NCBI GenBank assembly: GCA_910584375.1
Contig: CAJUAH010000031.1
Coordinates: forward strand, 1-48,316
Source of the DNA: an uncultured Acetatifactor sp.
Lineage (GTDB): Bacteria; Bacillota; Clostridia; Lachnospirales; Lachnospiraceae
Direction of reading: 5' to 3'
DNA: 48,316 nucleotides
Position numbers and translations under genes: made by a program. Position 1 is the stretch's first letter; every line of letters begins with the position of its first letter. A model generated the notes under the pieces. That model saw only the letters and a list, made by a program, of their open reading frames with translations. It was not told the DNA's origin and searched no databases. Below, one piece after another: positions 27,642 through 36,340 of this stretch.

Positions 27642-28313
27642 ATGTTGAAAGAGATGAAATGGAATATGCTTTTGTCGGCAGGGCTGTACATGGTGCTGGG
27701 AGTGATCCTGCTGATCTTTCCCGCCACCACGGCCCGCACCATCTGTTATCTGATAGCCGGGATCGCCATTGTGATCGGCCTGGTGAATCTGGTGGTTTAT
27801 TTTACCCGGAATATTACCCGAAACTACTACCGCAACGATTTTGTGACGGGACTGATGCTGATAGTACTGGGTATCTTTGTGATCTACAAGGTGGACATGG
27901 TCATTGCCCTGGTGCCCTTTATCATTGGTCTTTGTATTATCGTCAGCGGTCTGTTCAAACTCCAGGGGGCGCTGGATGTGCAGCGCATGGGCGGCAACGC
28001 CGTGCTGATCCTGGGACTGGCGGTGGTCAACGTGGTGGTGGGCGTTTTGATGGTGATTAATCCCTTTGACTCCGCGCTGCTGCTGTACCGTCTGCTGGGA
28101 GTGGGTCTGCTGTTCAGCGGTTTGACAGATCTGGCCTCCACGCTGTATCTCTCCCGCAAGATGCACAGCTATGTGAGCAGGATGAACGACGCGGACGAGG
28201 CGATCAAAGTGACGGAGATACGCTCTGAGGATACGAGCCAGGATAGCGGAGCCTTTCAGACGGGCAATACGGATAGCGGGACGGCGCAGGGACAGGATCC
28301 CACTGCCGATTAA
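27642..28313 (+). CDS. DUF308 (HdeD-like) membrane protein
   Basis: A 223-residue protein with six transmembrane segments arranged as three hairpins, the pattern of DUF308/HdeD proteins (MVLGVILLIFPATTARTI and ALVPFIIGLCIIVSGLFKLQ are typical). A hydrophilic C-terminal tail of ~45 residues is rich in acidic and polar residues. The start has AGGAGG upstream. The role of the family is poorly known; HdeD itself is linked to acid resistance in E. coli. It is followed by a terminator and stands as its own unit. Confidence 0.85.
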   Translation: MLKEMKWNMLLSAGLYMVLGVILLIFPATTARTICYLIAGIAIVIGLVNLVVYFTRNITRNYYRNDFVTGLMLIVLGIFVIYKVDMVIALVPFIIGLCIIVSGLFKLQGALDVQRMGGNAVLILGLAVVNVVVGVLMVINPFDSALLLYRLLGVGLLFSGLTDLASTLYLSRKMHSYVSRMNDADEAIKVTEIRSEDTSQDSGAFQTGNTDSGTAQGQDPTAD

Positions 28314-28413
28314 GACAGACTAAGCCGATTTATTCCCTGGCTAAGCACGATTTTACTCCCGGCAGCGGGCCGCTGGAGAGGCGGTTACACAAGCCAAAAC
28401 TGTATCACATGAA

Positions 28414-28465
28414 TAAAAGGGCTGCCGCGTCAGATATAAAATCAGATGCGGCAACCCCTTTTATA
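28414..28465 (+). terminator. Intrinsic terminator after DUF308 gene
   Basis: AAAAGGG-TGCCGC pairs with GCGGCA-CCCTTTT around a loop containing AGATATAAAATCAGA. A second small hairpin, ACAGCGC-ACA-GCGCTGT followed by TTTTT (28470-28493), lies right behind it. The further stretch to the tRNA promoter (to 28670) is A-rich and holds nothing I recognise. Confidence 0.7.
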
Positions 28466-28670
28466 ATAAACAGCGCACAGCGCTGTAGTTTTTAGTCGAA
28501 GCTGGTCAACACCGATATCAGCACTGGCAGCTCCTTTTGAGTATCAGTTCTTCGTTTTGCTGATAAATACAGCATAACAGGAAAATGTGTCCAAAGTGTA
28601 GATGAATCCGAAAGAAAAAATGAAGAAAAAGTGAAAAAAGTGGAAAATCACTTATTTGAAAAATTGGGTC

Positions 28671-28698
28671 TTGCAATTTAGCGGTATCGTGTTATAAT
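28671..28698 (+). promoter_or_regulatory. Promoter of tRNA-Val
   Basis: TTGCAA (28671-28676), 16 bases, TATAAT (28693-28698) with an upstream TG (extended -10), ten bases before the tRNA. Confidence 0.75.
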
Positions 28699-28707
28699 AG
28701 GACACAT

Positions 28708-28781
28708 GGAAGCATAGCTCAGCCGGGATGAGCGTTCGCCTCACACGCGAAAGGTCAGGAGTTCGAGCCTCCTTGCTTCCA
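28708..28781 (+). tRNA. tRNA-Val (anticodon CAC)
   Basis: A complete 74-base cloverleaf: acceptor GGAAGCA/TGCTTCC, D-stem GCTC/GAGC, anticodon stem TTCGC/GCGAA with loop CTCACAC (anticodon CAC, reads GUG), T-stem AGGAG/CTCCT with loop TTCGAGC, discriminator A. The 3' CCA is not encoded. It stands alone, with a T-run directly after it. Confidence 0.95.
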
Positions 28782-28805
28782 TTTTTTTACCCCGGGATGT
28801 TTTAA

Positions 28806-28832
28806 CAGTTTAAAGTGTAAAACTTTAAACTG
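28806..28832. repeat. Perfect inverted repeat between tRNA and aldolase gene
   Basis: CAGTTTAAAG (28806-28815) and CTTTAAACTG (28823-28832) are exact 10-base arms separated by 7 bases. It could be an operator or a weak hairpin ahead of the aldolase-family gene; no T-run follows. Confidence 0.65.
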
Positions 28833-28909
28833 CTAAACACACGCGCATGCTGGGGGTTGCAGCTTTTTTCATAAATGCAATACCCGGTACAGAAAGGAAT
28901 GATAAAAGT

Positions 28910-29893
28910 ATGAGCAGAGAGAGACAGGGCAGTCTGGTATCCTTCCGCCCGGATATTAAAGTGATTGACTGTACGCTACGGGACGGCGGCCTGGTGAACA
29001 ATTTCCGTTTTTCGGATGAGTTTGTGAAGGATCTGTATCTGGCCAATATCAAGGCTGGCGTGGACTATATGGAGTTTGGCTACAAGGCGTCCAAGGAGAT
29101 CTTTAAGCCCGCGGATTTTGGAAAATGGAAGTTTTGCGACGAGAAGGATATCCGGGAGATCGTGGGGGACAATAAGACGGATCTAAAGCTCTCCGTCATG
29201 GCCGACGTGGGTCGGACGGACTATAAAAAGGATATCTTAAACCGCAAGGACAGCGTCATCGATCTGGTGCGGGTGGCTACCTATATCAACACCATCCCAG
29301 CCGCCATAGAGATGCTGGAAGACGCCAAGAAAAAAGGCTATGAGACCACTGTGAATATCATGGCGGTGTCCAAGGTGAGCGACGTGGATCTGGACGGCGG
29401 TCTGGAGTTGCTGGCCCAGAGCAGCGTGGACGTGATCTATCTGGTGGACAGCTTTGGCGCGTTTTATCCGGAGCAGGTGGAACGGCTGACGGACAAGTAT
29501 CTGAACGTGGCGGCCAAATACAACAAGAAAGTGGGTATGCATGCCCACAACAATCAGCAGCTCGCCTTTGCCAACACGATCGAAAGCCTCTCCCGGGGAG
29601 CCAGTTATCTGGACGCCACTGTCAGCGGTCTGGGCAGAGGGGCAGGCAACTGCTATATGGAACTGCTGCTGAGTTTCCTGCGCAACCCCAAATACAACAA
29701 GATCGCGATCATGAATTTTGTGGAAAAACACATCGGCAAACTGCGGGAAGAGGGCGCGGTGTGGGGCTACGATATCCCCTATCTGCTCACCGGCACACTG
29801 AACTGCCATCCGTCCTCCGCCATCCAGTTCATCAAGGAAAACAGAACGGACTATGCGGTGTTCTACCAGGATCTGATCGACAGCGCGCTGTAA
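28910..29893 (+). CDS. HMGL-like/aldolase-domain (DRE-TIM metallolyase) protein
   Basis: A 327-residue TIM-barrel enzyme of the superfamily that includes HMG-CoA lyase, isopropylmalate synthase and 4-hydroxy-2-oxovalerate aldolase. VIDCTLRDGGLVNNF near residue 20 supplies the Asp of the metal site and the catalytic Arg. MHAHNNQQLAF supplies the two metal-binding His, and VSGLGRGAGNC is the glycine-rich closing motif. The ATG at 28910 is chosen (AAGGA upstream); a frame open to 28847 adds an unlikely leader. In Firmicutes, proteins of this type with no downstream dehydrogenase domain are of unknown substrate. A terminator follows. Confidence 0.85.
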   Translation: MSRERQGSLVSFRPDIKVIDCTLRDGGLVNNFRFSDEFVKDLYLANIKAGVDYMEFGYKASKEIFKPADFGKWKFCDEKDIREIVGDNKTDLKLSVMADVGRTDYKKDILNRKDSVIDLVRVATYINTIPAAIEMLEDAKKKGYETTVNIMAVSKVSDVDLDGGLELLAQSSVDVIYLVDSFGAFYPEQVERLTDKYLNVAAKYNKKVGMHAHNNQQLAFANTIESLSRGASYLDATVSGLGRGAGNCYMELLLSFLRNPKYNKIAIMNFVEKHIGKLREEGAVWGYDIPYLLTGTLNCHPSSAIQFIKENRTDYAVFYQDLIDSAL

Positions 29894-29916
29894 AAATGAT
29901 GTAAAAATAGCCTGTA

Positions 29917-29948
29917 AAGGCCCCCTCCGATTGCGGATGGGGCTTTTA
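29917..29948 (+). terminator. Intrinsic terminator after aldolase-family gene
   Basis: A GC-rich hairpin GGCCCCCTCCG-ATT-GCGGATGGGGC followed by TTTT. It marks the end of GC-rich sequence; base composition becomes AT-rich directly after it. Confidence 0.8.
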
Positions 29949-30097
29949 CTGTTGGAATTCCTCGAAATTACATTTTCCTAAAAATCTTTACTAGTGATAA
30001 AGGAGTTTCATCATAGAGTTATTGAGAATATAGTAGAGAGATTGTATAAAATAAAAAGAATAAAACAAATATGCCGTAAAAAAATTACGGAAATCTA

Positions 30098-30126
30098 TTG
30101 TGAAAGGTTGTAAAAATGGATATACT
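30098..30126 (+). promoter_or_regulatory. Promoter of ATPase/TOPRIM-like pair
   Basis: TTGTGA (30098-30103), 17 bases, TATACT (30121-30126), about 50 bases before the ATPase start. A CCGTAA/TTACGG inverted repeat lies just upstream (near 30074-30090). No other feature was seen in the AT-rich 29949-30176 gap. Confidence 0.5.
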
Positions 30127-30176
30127 GTAATCATAGATTTGTGTGCAAATAATCCATATGAGAGGACGGCAGGAAA

Positions 30177-31328
30177 ATGTTAAAGAAATTTACATTGCAA
30201 AATTTCAAAAATTTTAAAGATGAGATATCTATAGATTTTGAAAACATTGCAGGGTACCAATTCAGTACGGATTGTATCACAGATAGAACTATCAGCAAAA
30301 TGTTGATTTATGGTAGAAATGCGACGGGAAAAACGAATTTGGGCAAGGCGTTAATTGATATATGTACAACAATGTTTGGCGGGCGACGCTATGCTGATAC
30401 AGGCGTTTTTCTTAATGCAGATTCAATAGACGCAACGGCGACTTTTTCATATGAGTTTAAATTTGGAAATTATGAATTAGTGTATCGCTATGCTCGATTT
30501 TCTAATCAAGAACTTAGGGATGAAGAATTGCTCGTTGACAGAAAAATTATTTTTAGCTGTGATTTTGAACATAATAAATTTGATTTTGATAATCTTGAAT
30601 ATATAAATGCGGAGACGGCTAGTGTAGAAAGATATTTGCAATCAAGAGATATCGGGGACGAAGACGAACTTCAAGAGCCTAAGTTACCATTTTTGAGATG
30701 GCTGATAAGTAATGTTGCATTGAACAATGATTCTGTCCTGATCAAATTAGCCGATTACACTCGAAGGATGCGTCTGATTACAGCCGAAAATATAATGTTC
30801 AGAATGCCAAGAAGATTAAATGATACTTTTTATGAGTCGTTGGAGGATTCAAACAGATTAAAAAATTTGGAAGATTTTCTGAACGAAATGGGCGTAGAGT
30901 GCAGATTAATATTAAAAAAATTACCGGATGGTCAGAGAGAGTTATATTTTGGGCATGAGAAATTAGTGCCTTTTTATGAAACTGCATCTAGCGGAACTTT
31001 AGCGTTAGTTGATTTATACAGGCGATTGATTCCTAAAAGCTGGGATCCGTCTTTTATATATTTAGATGAATTTGATGCGTTTTATCATTATGAAATGGCA
31101 GGGAAAGTGATAAAATTTTTAAAGAGAAGATACCAAAAGTGCCAGATTATTATGACTTCACACAATACTGGATTGATGACAAACCGGTTGCTGCGACCAG
31201 ATTGTTTGTTTGTTTTGTCGAGAGCGGGTACATTGACTGCGCTTTGTAATGCAACAGAAAGAGAGTTGCGGGAAGGCCATAATCTCGAAAAGATGTATAT
31301 TAGTGGGGAGTTTGATAAATATGAATAA
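30177..31328 (+). CDS. AAA15/ABC-type ATPase of putative defence pair
   Basis: A 383-residue SMC/RecF-like ATPase. The N-terminus KKFTLQNFKNFKDE is the usual first strand of this group. Walker A is GRNATGKTN (46-54). The ABC-like signature is in TASSGTLALVDLYRRL, Walker B is FIYLDEFDAFYH, and the switch His is in IIMTSHNTGL. The middle ~170 residues replace a coiled coil with a mixed insert. Related ATPases occur with nuclease-like partners in AbiL, PARIS, Gabija/OLD and retron-type defence systems. The gene overlaps the next by eight bases (ATGAATAA). It is strongly AT-rich compared with its neighbours, which points to acquisition by transfer. A defence role is inferred from family and context. 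Confidence 0.85.
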   Translation: MLKKFTLQNFKNFKDEISIDFENIAGYQFSTDCITDRTISKMLIYGRNATGKTNLGKALIDICTTMFGGRRYADTGVFLNADSIDATATFSYEFKFGNYELVYRYARFSNQELRDEELLVDRKIIFSCDFEHNKFDFDNLEYINAETASVERYLQSRDIGDEDELQEPKLPFLRWLISNVALNNDSVLIKLADYTRRMRLITAENIMFRMPRRLNDTFYESLEDSNRLKNLEDFLNEMGVECRLILKKLPDGQRELYFGHEKLVPFYETASSGTLALVDLYRRLIPKSWDPSFIYLDEFDAFYHYEMAGKVIKFLKRRYQKCQIIMTSHNTGLMTNRLLRPDCLFVLSRAGTLTALCNATERELREGHNLEKMYISGEFDKYE

Positions 31329-32349
31329 TTATCGAGATGAGGCAAGAAAGCGAAGTCAAAGCTTGCTGATCGTAGAAGGGCACCATGAAAAAAATAAGTT
31401 ATTTTGGCTGATTTTAAAATGTTTTCCTGAAATCAATATTAACATGGATGAAATTTGGATTTATGGAACAAATATTTATCAGTTATATAACGATATAGTA
31501 AAAGAGTATGGTGAGGAGTGGGCAGAGGGAAATGAAGATATTGATTTACCCTTTGTTATTAGTAAGAAACAATATCCAGATAAACTTCGGTATAAAGAAG
31601 ATTTCACAAATATAGTTTTAGTGTTTGATTATGAGCGACATGATACATATTTTTCGGAAGAAAAGATTTTAGGAATGCAAAGATGTTTTGTTGATGCTAC
31701 TGATATGGGAAGGCTGTATATTAATTATCCAATGATTGAATCATATCAGCATTTGTGTCAATTGCCGGATGATGATTTTGCTGAACGGAAGATTTCGGTA
31801 TCATTGCAGCCGGGAAAGGAATATAAAGCATTAGTAGAACGAGAAACTATACTGGGCTCGAAGGTTAATTTCCCACATAAAATAGATGATTTGCTTGAAA
31901 AACATTTTGGAGTAAGTGATACAGAAAAAAGGAAAAAGTGCTGTAATAAAATTCTAGAAATCTCTTCAGTAAGCGGCATGGAAAATATCATTGATAATGC
32001 TTTACGAGAAGTGGTTGCAGAGCATATTTTACCGACAGCAAAATATCAATTGGTAGATTGGGTTACAAAACAGGAATATATACATACGAATCTAACGTAT
32101 TGGAAGTATATAAGAGGTATATTGCAGCAGGTTATATATCACAATATTTCTAAAGCTAATAGAATTCAATACGGACAATATCAGATTCCGGAGAACAAAT
32201 ATAAAGAATATTTTGAAAGACTGGATTTAACTGAAATATTAAAAGCGCAGAATTTAGCAAGTAAAGATATTATAAAGGGATTTATTTGGGTGTTAAATAC
32301 TTGTATTTACTTTATTGCAGAATATAATTTCGGACTGGTAACGGATTAA
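31321..32349 (+). CDS. TOPRIM-like partner protein, putative defence effector
   Basis: A 342-residue soluble protein. The N-terminus SLLIVEGHHEKN (Glu19) resembles the first TOPRIM strand, and NIVLVFDYERHD (Asp103, Glu105) could be the acidic second motif of a metal-dependent nuclease. It is followed by YINYPMIESYQHL (133-145), conserved-looking but not assigned to a named domain by me. The C-terminal ~150 residues are helical. ATG at 31321, with GGGGAG upstream, overlaps the ATPase stop, so the two are made together. By analogy with AriA-AriB and AbiLi-AbiLii it may be the toxic effector held by the ATPase. It is clearly different from DUF4435 and RloB sequences as I know them. A non-nuclease function is possible. 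Confidence 0.7.
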   Translation: MNNYRDEARKRSQSLLIVEGHHEKNKLFWLILKCFPEININMDEIWIYGTNIYQLYNDIVKEYGEEWAEGNEDIDLPFVISKKQYPDKLRYKEDFTNIVLVFDYERHDTYFSEEKILGMQRCFVDATDMGRLYINYPMIESYQHLCQLPDDDFAERKISVSLQPGKEYKALVERETILGSKVNFPHKIDDLLEKHFGVSDTEKRKKCCNKILEISSVSGMENIIDNALREVVAEHILPTAKYQLVDWVTKQEYIHTNLTYWKYIRGILQQVIYHNISKANRIQYGQYQIPENKYKEYFERLDLTEILKAQNLASKDIIKGFIWVLNTCIYFIAEYNFGLVTD

Positions 32350-32651
32350 ATTGTGCATTGGAAGAATTACATACAAGATATGACGACAAACATCCTTTTC
32401 GAGACGGAAACGGGAGAGTGGGGCGACTTGTGGCGCTGAAGGAGTGTCTGCGCCACAATGTGATCCTTTTTATCATCGAGGATGCGAAAAAGAATTATTA
32501 CTATAGGGGCCTTATGGAATGGAGGAACGAGAAGGGATGGCTTATCGATACCTGTCTTGACGGTCAGGACACCTTTATCAGGCTTTTGGATATGCTGGAA
32601 ATACCTCATGAGGAAAATAAATGTATAGAAGGACAGGTGCAGGTACTGTGA
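32343..32651 (+). pseudogene. C-terminal remnant of a Fic-domain protein
   Basis: The frame carries the Fic active-site loop HPFRDGNGRVGRL intact, then the C-terminal segment of Fic proteins (LFIIEDAKKNYYYRGLMEW, DTCLDGQDTF). The N-terminal two thirds of a Fic protein, which fold around the loop and hold the inhibitory helix, are absent. The sequence upstream of the loop is open only to about the stop codon of the TOPRIM-like gene. The remnant is GC-rich, unlike that gene, so the boundary of the transferred segment appears to lie here. Its stop overlaps the GTG of the following lipoprotein frame. Not expected to be functional. Confidence 0.85.
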
Positions 32652-33031
32652 ATACGAAGGAAAAGATCTGGCGGACACTCATTCAGATAGCTTTTGGCGT
32701 GTTAGTCCTCTCCGCCTGCGGGAAGCAGAGCGACGAAGCGATTCAGCAAAAATCCTTCGGTATAGACCTTATCCAGGAGCAGGCCGTCGAGTCCCCGGAA
32801 CAGATTGTCTGCGGGCAGGACGGCGCATGGGCGATCACCGCGCAGAAAAACGCCCCAATCTATTATCTGGCCTGTGAAAATCGGACCGTCGGAGTGGAAA
32901 CGATTGACTGGCAGCAGGAGGAAGGGGAGAGCCTTCTCAATATAGCCGAGCGGGACGGAACTCTCTATGCGGAGATCCTGAGCGAGGACAGGAGCAGTAT
33001 CGCAATACGAAAATACGCCGCAGGCGGCTGA
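32648..33031 (+). pseudogene. Solute-binding lipoprotein, N-terminal part
   Basis: The GTG start overlaps the Fic stop. A lipoprotein signal peptide (KEKIWRTLIQIAFGVLVLSAC) is followed by ~100 residues that look like strands of a beta-propeller-like N-terminal domain, ending KYAAGG and a TGA. The next frame begins in the same place (TGATG, one-base overlap) and continues the same domain (YELKGGSCFLQGQNG). Loss of one base would explain the break. Related Lachnospiraceae lipoproteins, as I recall them, are single chains of about 620-650 residues, the sum of the two parts. Genuine stop-start coupling of two polypeptides is the alternative. Confidence 0.65.
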
Positions 33032-34515
33032 TGGAACAGCGTTATGGACAGGGGGGAGAAAAGATATGCGCCTATGAGCTGAAAGGCGGTTCCTGCTTTT
33101 TACAGGGACAAAACGGAAAGTACATGGAATGCGTAACGGTGAACGGCCGGAAGATCGTTCTGTATGAGCTCCGGGAAAAAGAGGCGGCGGAAAAGTGGAC
33201 GCTGGATATACCCGCCAGATGCGCGTACGGTATTGCATGCGGCGAGGAGGGAACGCTGTGTCTGGCCACCGGCGAGAGCGCCGCGAAGAATTTGTTTTGC
33301 GGCCTGCTGAGTGAGCGGGACGCGGCGGCCGCCCGGAGGACGGAGCTGGTATACGGCACCATGGGTTCCCTGAACAGGGAGGCCGCTGTCAGTATGCAGG
33401 CCGCAATCCGGGATTTTAACCGGGAAAATGAGAATTATTACATCACGATCAGAAATTATTACAGCGACGCCTGCGACGGCACTTTCGCGCAGCGTCTGCA
33501 TACGGATATGGCCAGCGGGAACGCCCCGGATATTATGGAGATGGATTCCCTGTTGATGTATTACGAATCCTATGTGAGAAACGGCTATCTGGAAGACCTG
33601 TCTCCTTATCTGGAGCAGTCGAAATACAGGGAAGATATCCTGTGGAACATTCTAAACGCATATGAGATGGACGGGGGATTGTATCTCCTTGCGCCCCATA
33701 TCAATCTGGAGACATTGCAGGTGAACCCGGAGTACGGGATCGATGGGGAAGAATGGAACATGGGGACTTTTCTCGAACTGATCGAGAGAAACAGATGGGA
33801 AAAGGATATCCTGCTGGCGGGAACGCCTCAGGATCTGCTGTATTATCTGGTGGCCGGTCAGCAGAACCGCTTTATAGACTGGGAAAACAGGACGGCGGCC
33901 TTTGAGACGGAAGAATTTTATCAGTTGCTGGTTCTGTGCGTGGAGTACGCGGCGCGGGACTGGCCGGATGCCGACGGGGCGACATATGAGGAACTGTGCA
34001 GGGATTCCCTGTGCGCGGCAGATCTTTTTACATCTTACCGGGATTATCTGGTCAATGTAAATCTATATGGCAGAGAATATCCGCTGTATGGCTACCCCAC
34101 ATCTTCCGGGCAGGCGTATAAGATCGGAACCTGTAGCGACGGCTGCGCGATCTATGCGGGAAGCGAGAACAAAGAGGGGGCGTGGGAGTTTTTGGAGAGC
34201 CTTTTAGGGGAAACGCATCAGAAGTGGCAGCGGGCCCATGATTTTGGCTTTCCCATCCGGCGCACGGTACTGGCAGAGTTGAGGGCGGACGGTGCGGAGC
34301 TCATGGTTGACCGGGAAAAGAAGACGATGACGGAAAACGAATTTCAGATCGTGGATAATGTTCTTCAGAGCGGGACATTTACCAGAACCGTGATGGGCCG
34401 AGACATCTGGGTCATAATAGAGGAGGAATCGGCATTCTGTTTTGCGGGAGACAAAAGCGTGGAGGAGGTAGCCCATACCATACAGAGCAGGGTGGAAATG
34501 CTCCTGAGCGAGTGA
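33031..34515 (+). pseudogene. Solute-binding lipoprotein, C-terminal part
   Basis: 494 residues without a signal peptide. The first ~100 finish the N-terminal domain. From about residue 110 (RTELVYGTMGSLNREAAVSM, then IRDFNRENENYYITI) the sequence follows the extracellular carbohydrate-binding protein fold of ABC importers, with ASGNAPDIMEMDSL and a long C-terminal lobe (ENKEGAWEFLESLL, FGFPIRRTVL). On its own it has no export signal and would stay in the cytoplasm, which supports a frameshift of one former gene rather than two. No sugar permease genes are adjacent, so the lipoprotein was probably an orphan binding or sensing component. Confidence 0.65.
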
Positions 34516-34541
34516 CCGTGTCAGCAGTTGTTAAAAATGAG

Positions 34542-34574
34542 AGTATTGGGAAAAGTTACAATATGTGTTATACT
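34542..34574 (+). repeat. 33-bp direct repeat, copy A (promoter-bearing)
   Basis: Matches 36238-36270 at 31 of 33 positions. It holds TTGGGA (34546-34551), 17 bases, TATACT (34569-34574) with a TG extension, so it can drive the disrupted gene that follows. A CAGTTGTTAAAAA sequence precedes both copies. Confidence 0.8.
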
Positions 34575-36154
34575 ATCGAAAGGAAACAAATTGGGTTGCG
34601 AAATATGAGATTATTAAGGAGATTAATTCAACGGGGATTCCAACCAACATAAAAACTTTGTTATCTGGCAATGTTGTTGAATGGGCAAGGATAGAGTTTA
34701 AGGAAACATGGGATGCGGAGGCAGCACTGAAAACAGTATGCGCTTTTGCTAATGATATAGATAACTGAGGTGGAGGTTATATTGTTTTGGGTGTTGAGGA
34801 ATGTGACGGGAAACCCGTCTGTCCCTTAAAGGGAGTACCCATTGAAAAAGCCGATGCATACCAAAAAAATATTCTCGAAAAATGTAAATTAATCCGCCCA
34901 GCATATATGCCAATTATAGAAGTTGCGGATTTAGAAGATAAGAAGTTTATTGTTTTATGGTGTCCCGGTGGAGATAATAGACCATACTCTGCGCCTAAAA
35001 CTATGGCGAAAGGCAACAAGGAAAGAATTCATTATATTCGTTAGGGATCTAATACGATAGCACCTTCGGACGATGAGGAAAGAGAGTTATTCAATTTAGC
35101 CAACCGAGTACCGTTTGATGATAGGATAAATCATCAGGCAGATATATCAGATTTAAACATAACACTTATTCAAAATTATTTGAAAGAGATTAAAAGTTCG
35201 CTATATGAAAGGGCCAAAACGGGTGATTTTATAGATGTGTGTACCGATATGAATATCATCAGTAGTTTACCTGAATATACAAAACCGAAGAATGTCGGAT
35301 TGATGTTTTTCAGCATGGAGCCGGACAGGTTTTTCCCATATACACAGATTGATGTGGTTCAGTTTCCCAGTGGACTGGGAGGAAATGATATCATTGAGCA
35401 GACTTTTAAAGGACCGATTCATCAACAATTGAGAGATGCATTGCAATATATTAAAAATACGATAATAACCACAAAAGTGATCAAATACCCTGATAGGGCA
35501 GAGGCGGATCATTTTGTCAACTATCCCTATGCGGCGATTGAAGAGGCTTTATCAAATGCCGTGTATCATCGTGCATATGATGAACGAGAGCCAATTGAGG
35601 TCAGAGTAGAACGGGATAGAATAGAAATAGTCAGTTTCCCGGGGCCTGACCGTTCTGTGACATTGGAGGGATTAAAATCTTTCCGGGTATCCAATCGACG
35701 TTACCGGAACCGACGGATTGGTGATTTTTTAAAGGAATTGCATTTGACAGAAGGAAGGAATACCGGATTTAAGAAGATTTTGGACGCATTGGAAGAGAAT
35801 GGCTCTCCTGAGCCTGAATTTGAGACAGATGAAAGCCATAGCTATTTTGTCACAAGGCTTTTTATTCATAAAGAGTTTCTAGGAGGGCAGACCAATGATT
35901 CAACCTCATCAACTCCAAATTCAACCCCATCGGAAAGTTTGCAGGACGAGTTGACGAGCTTAGCGTTGCGGGAGCAAATAATAGAATTGATAAAGGGGGA
36001 GCCCACGATTACTAAAAAGGAAATGTCGAAATTATTAGGTGTAACTATGTATGCTTTGAAAAAAGAATTGGCATCTATGGCGACGGATCAGGTCGTGAGA
36101 TTTGTTGGATACAGTAGAAATGGGAAATGGATTATATATAAAAATGGAAATTGA
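34565..36154 (+). pseudogene. AlbA/Schlafen-type ATP-binding regulator with two in-frame stops
   Basis: One frame runs through the whole interval and is interrupted only twice, by TGA at 34766-34768 (FANDIDN-stop-GGGYIVLGVEE, where Trp, TGG, is usual) and TAG at 35042-35044 (HYIR-stop-GSNT, where Lys, AAG, is usual). The parts are an N-terminal AlbA_2/Schlafen-like domain (LLSGNVVEWARIEFKETW), a middle region, an ATPase-like C-terminal domain (PYAAIEEALSNAVYHRAYDE, EIVSFPGPD) and a winged-helix end (ITKKEMSKLLGVTMYALKKEL). Single base changes explain both stops, so the inactivation is recent. Lower GC than surrounding genes suggests acquisition. No clear start codon with a ribosome binding site was found; 34565 is the earliest open GTG. 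Confidence 0.85.
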
Positions 36155-36237
36155 CTTATGCACAATAAAGCATATATTGGCTAAAATGTATTGGGAAGGG
36201 GACAGTTGTTAAAAAAATATTAAAAAGTTTTTAAGAA

Positions 36238-36270
36238 AGTATTGGGAAATGTTACAAAATGTGTTATACT
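36238..36270 (+). repeat. 33-bp direct repeat, copy B: promoter of the NlpC/P60 gene
   Basis: TTGGGA (36242-36247), 17 bases, extended -10 TGTTATACT (TATACT 36265-36270), about 70 bases before the NlpC/P60 start. It is nearly identical to the sequence at 34542-34574. Confidence 0.8.
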
Positions 36271-36340
36271 GGGAGTCAGTACAGTAGAAAAGAGACTTCA
36301 AAGCGCACAAAAATGCATGGATATAGAGGTATAACACATT

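Noticed and set aside
33015..33035. Programmed -1 frameshift in the split lipoprotein gene
   Set aside because: No X-XXY-YYZ slippery heptamer or downstream pseudoknot is visible at the junction; a simple base loss is more likely.
34565..36154. Stop-codon reassignment or suppression to explain in-frame TGA and TAG
   Set aside because: Other genes in the window end normally with TGA, TAG and TAA, and two single-base changes explain the stops more simply.
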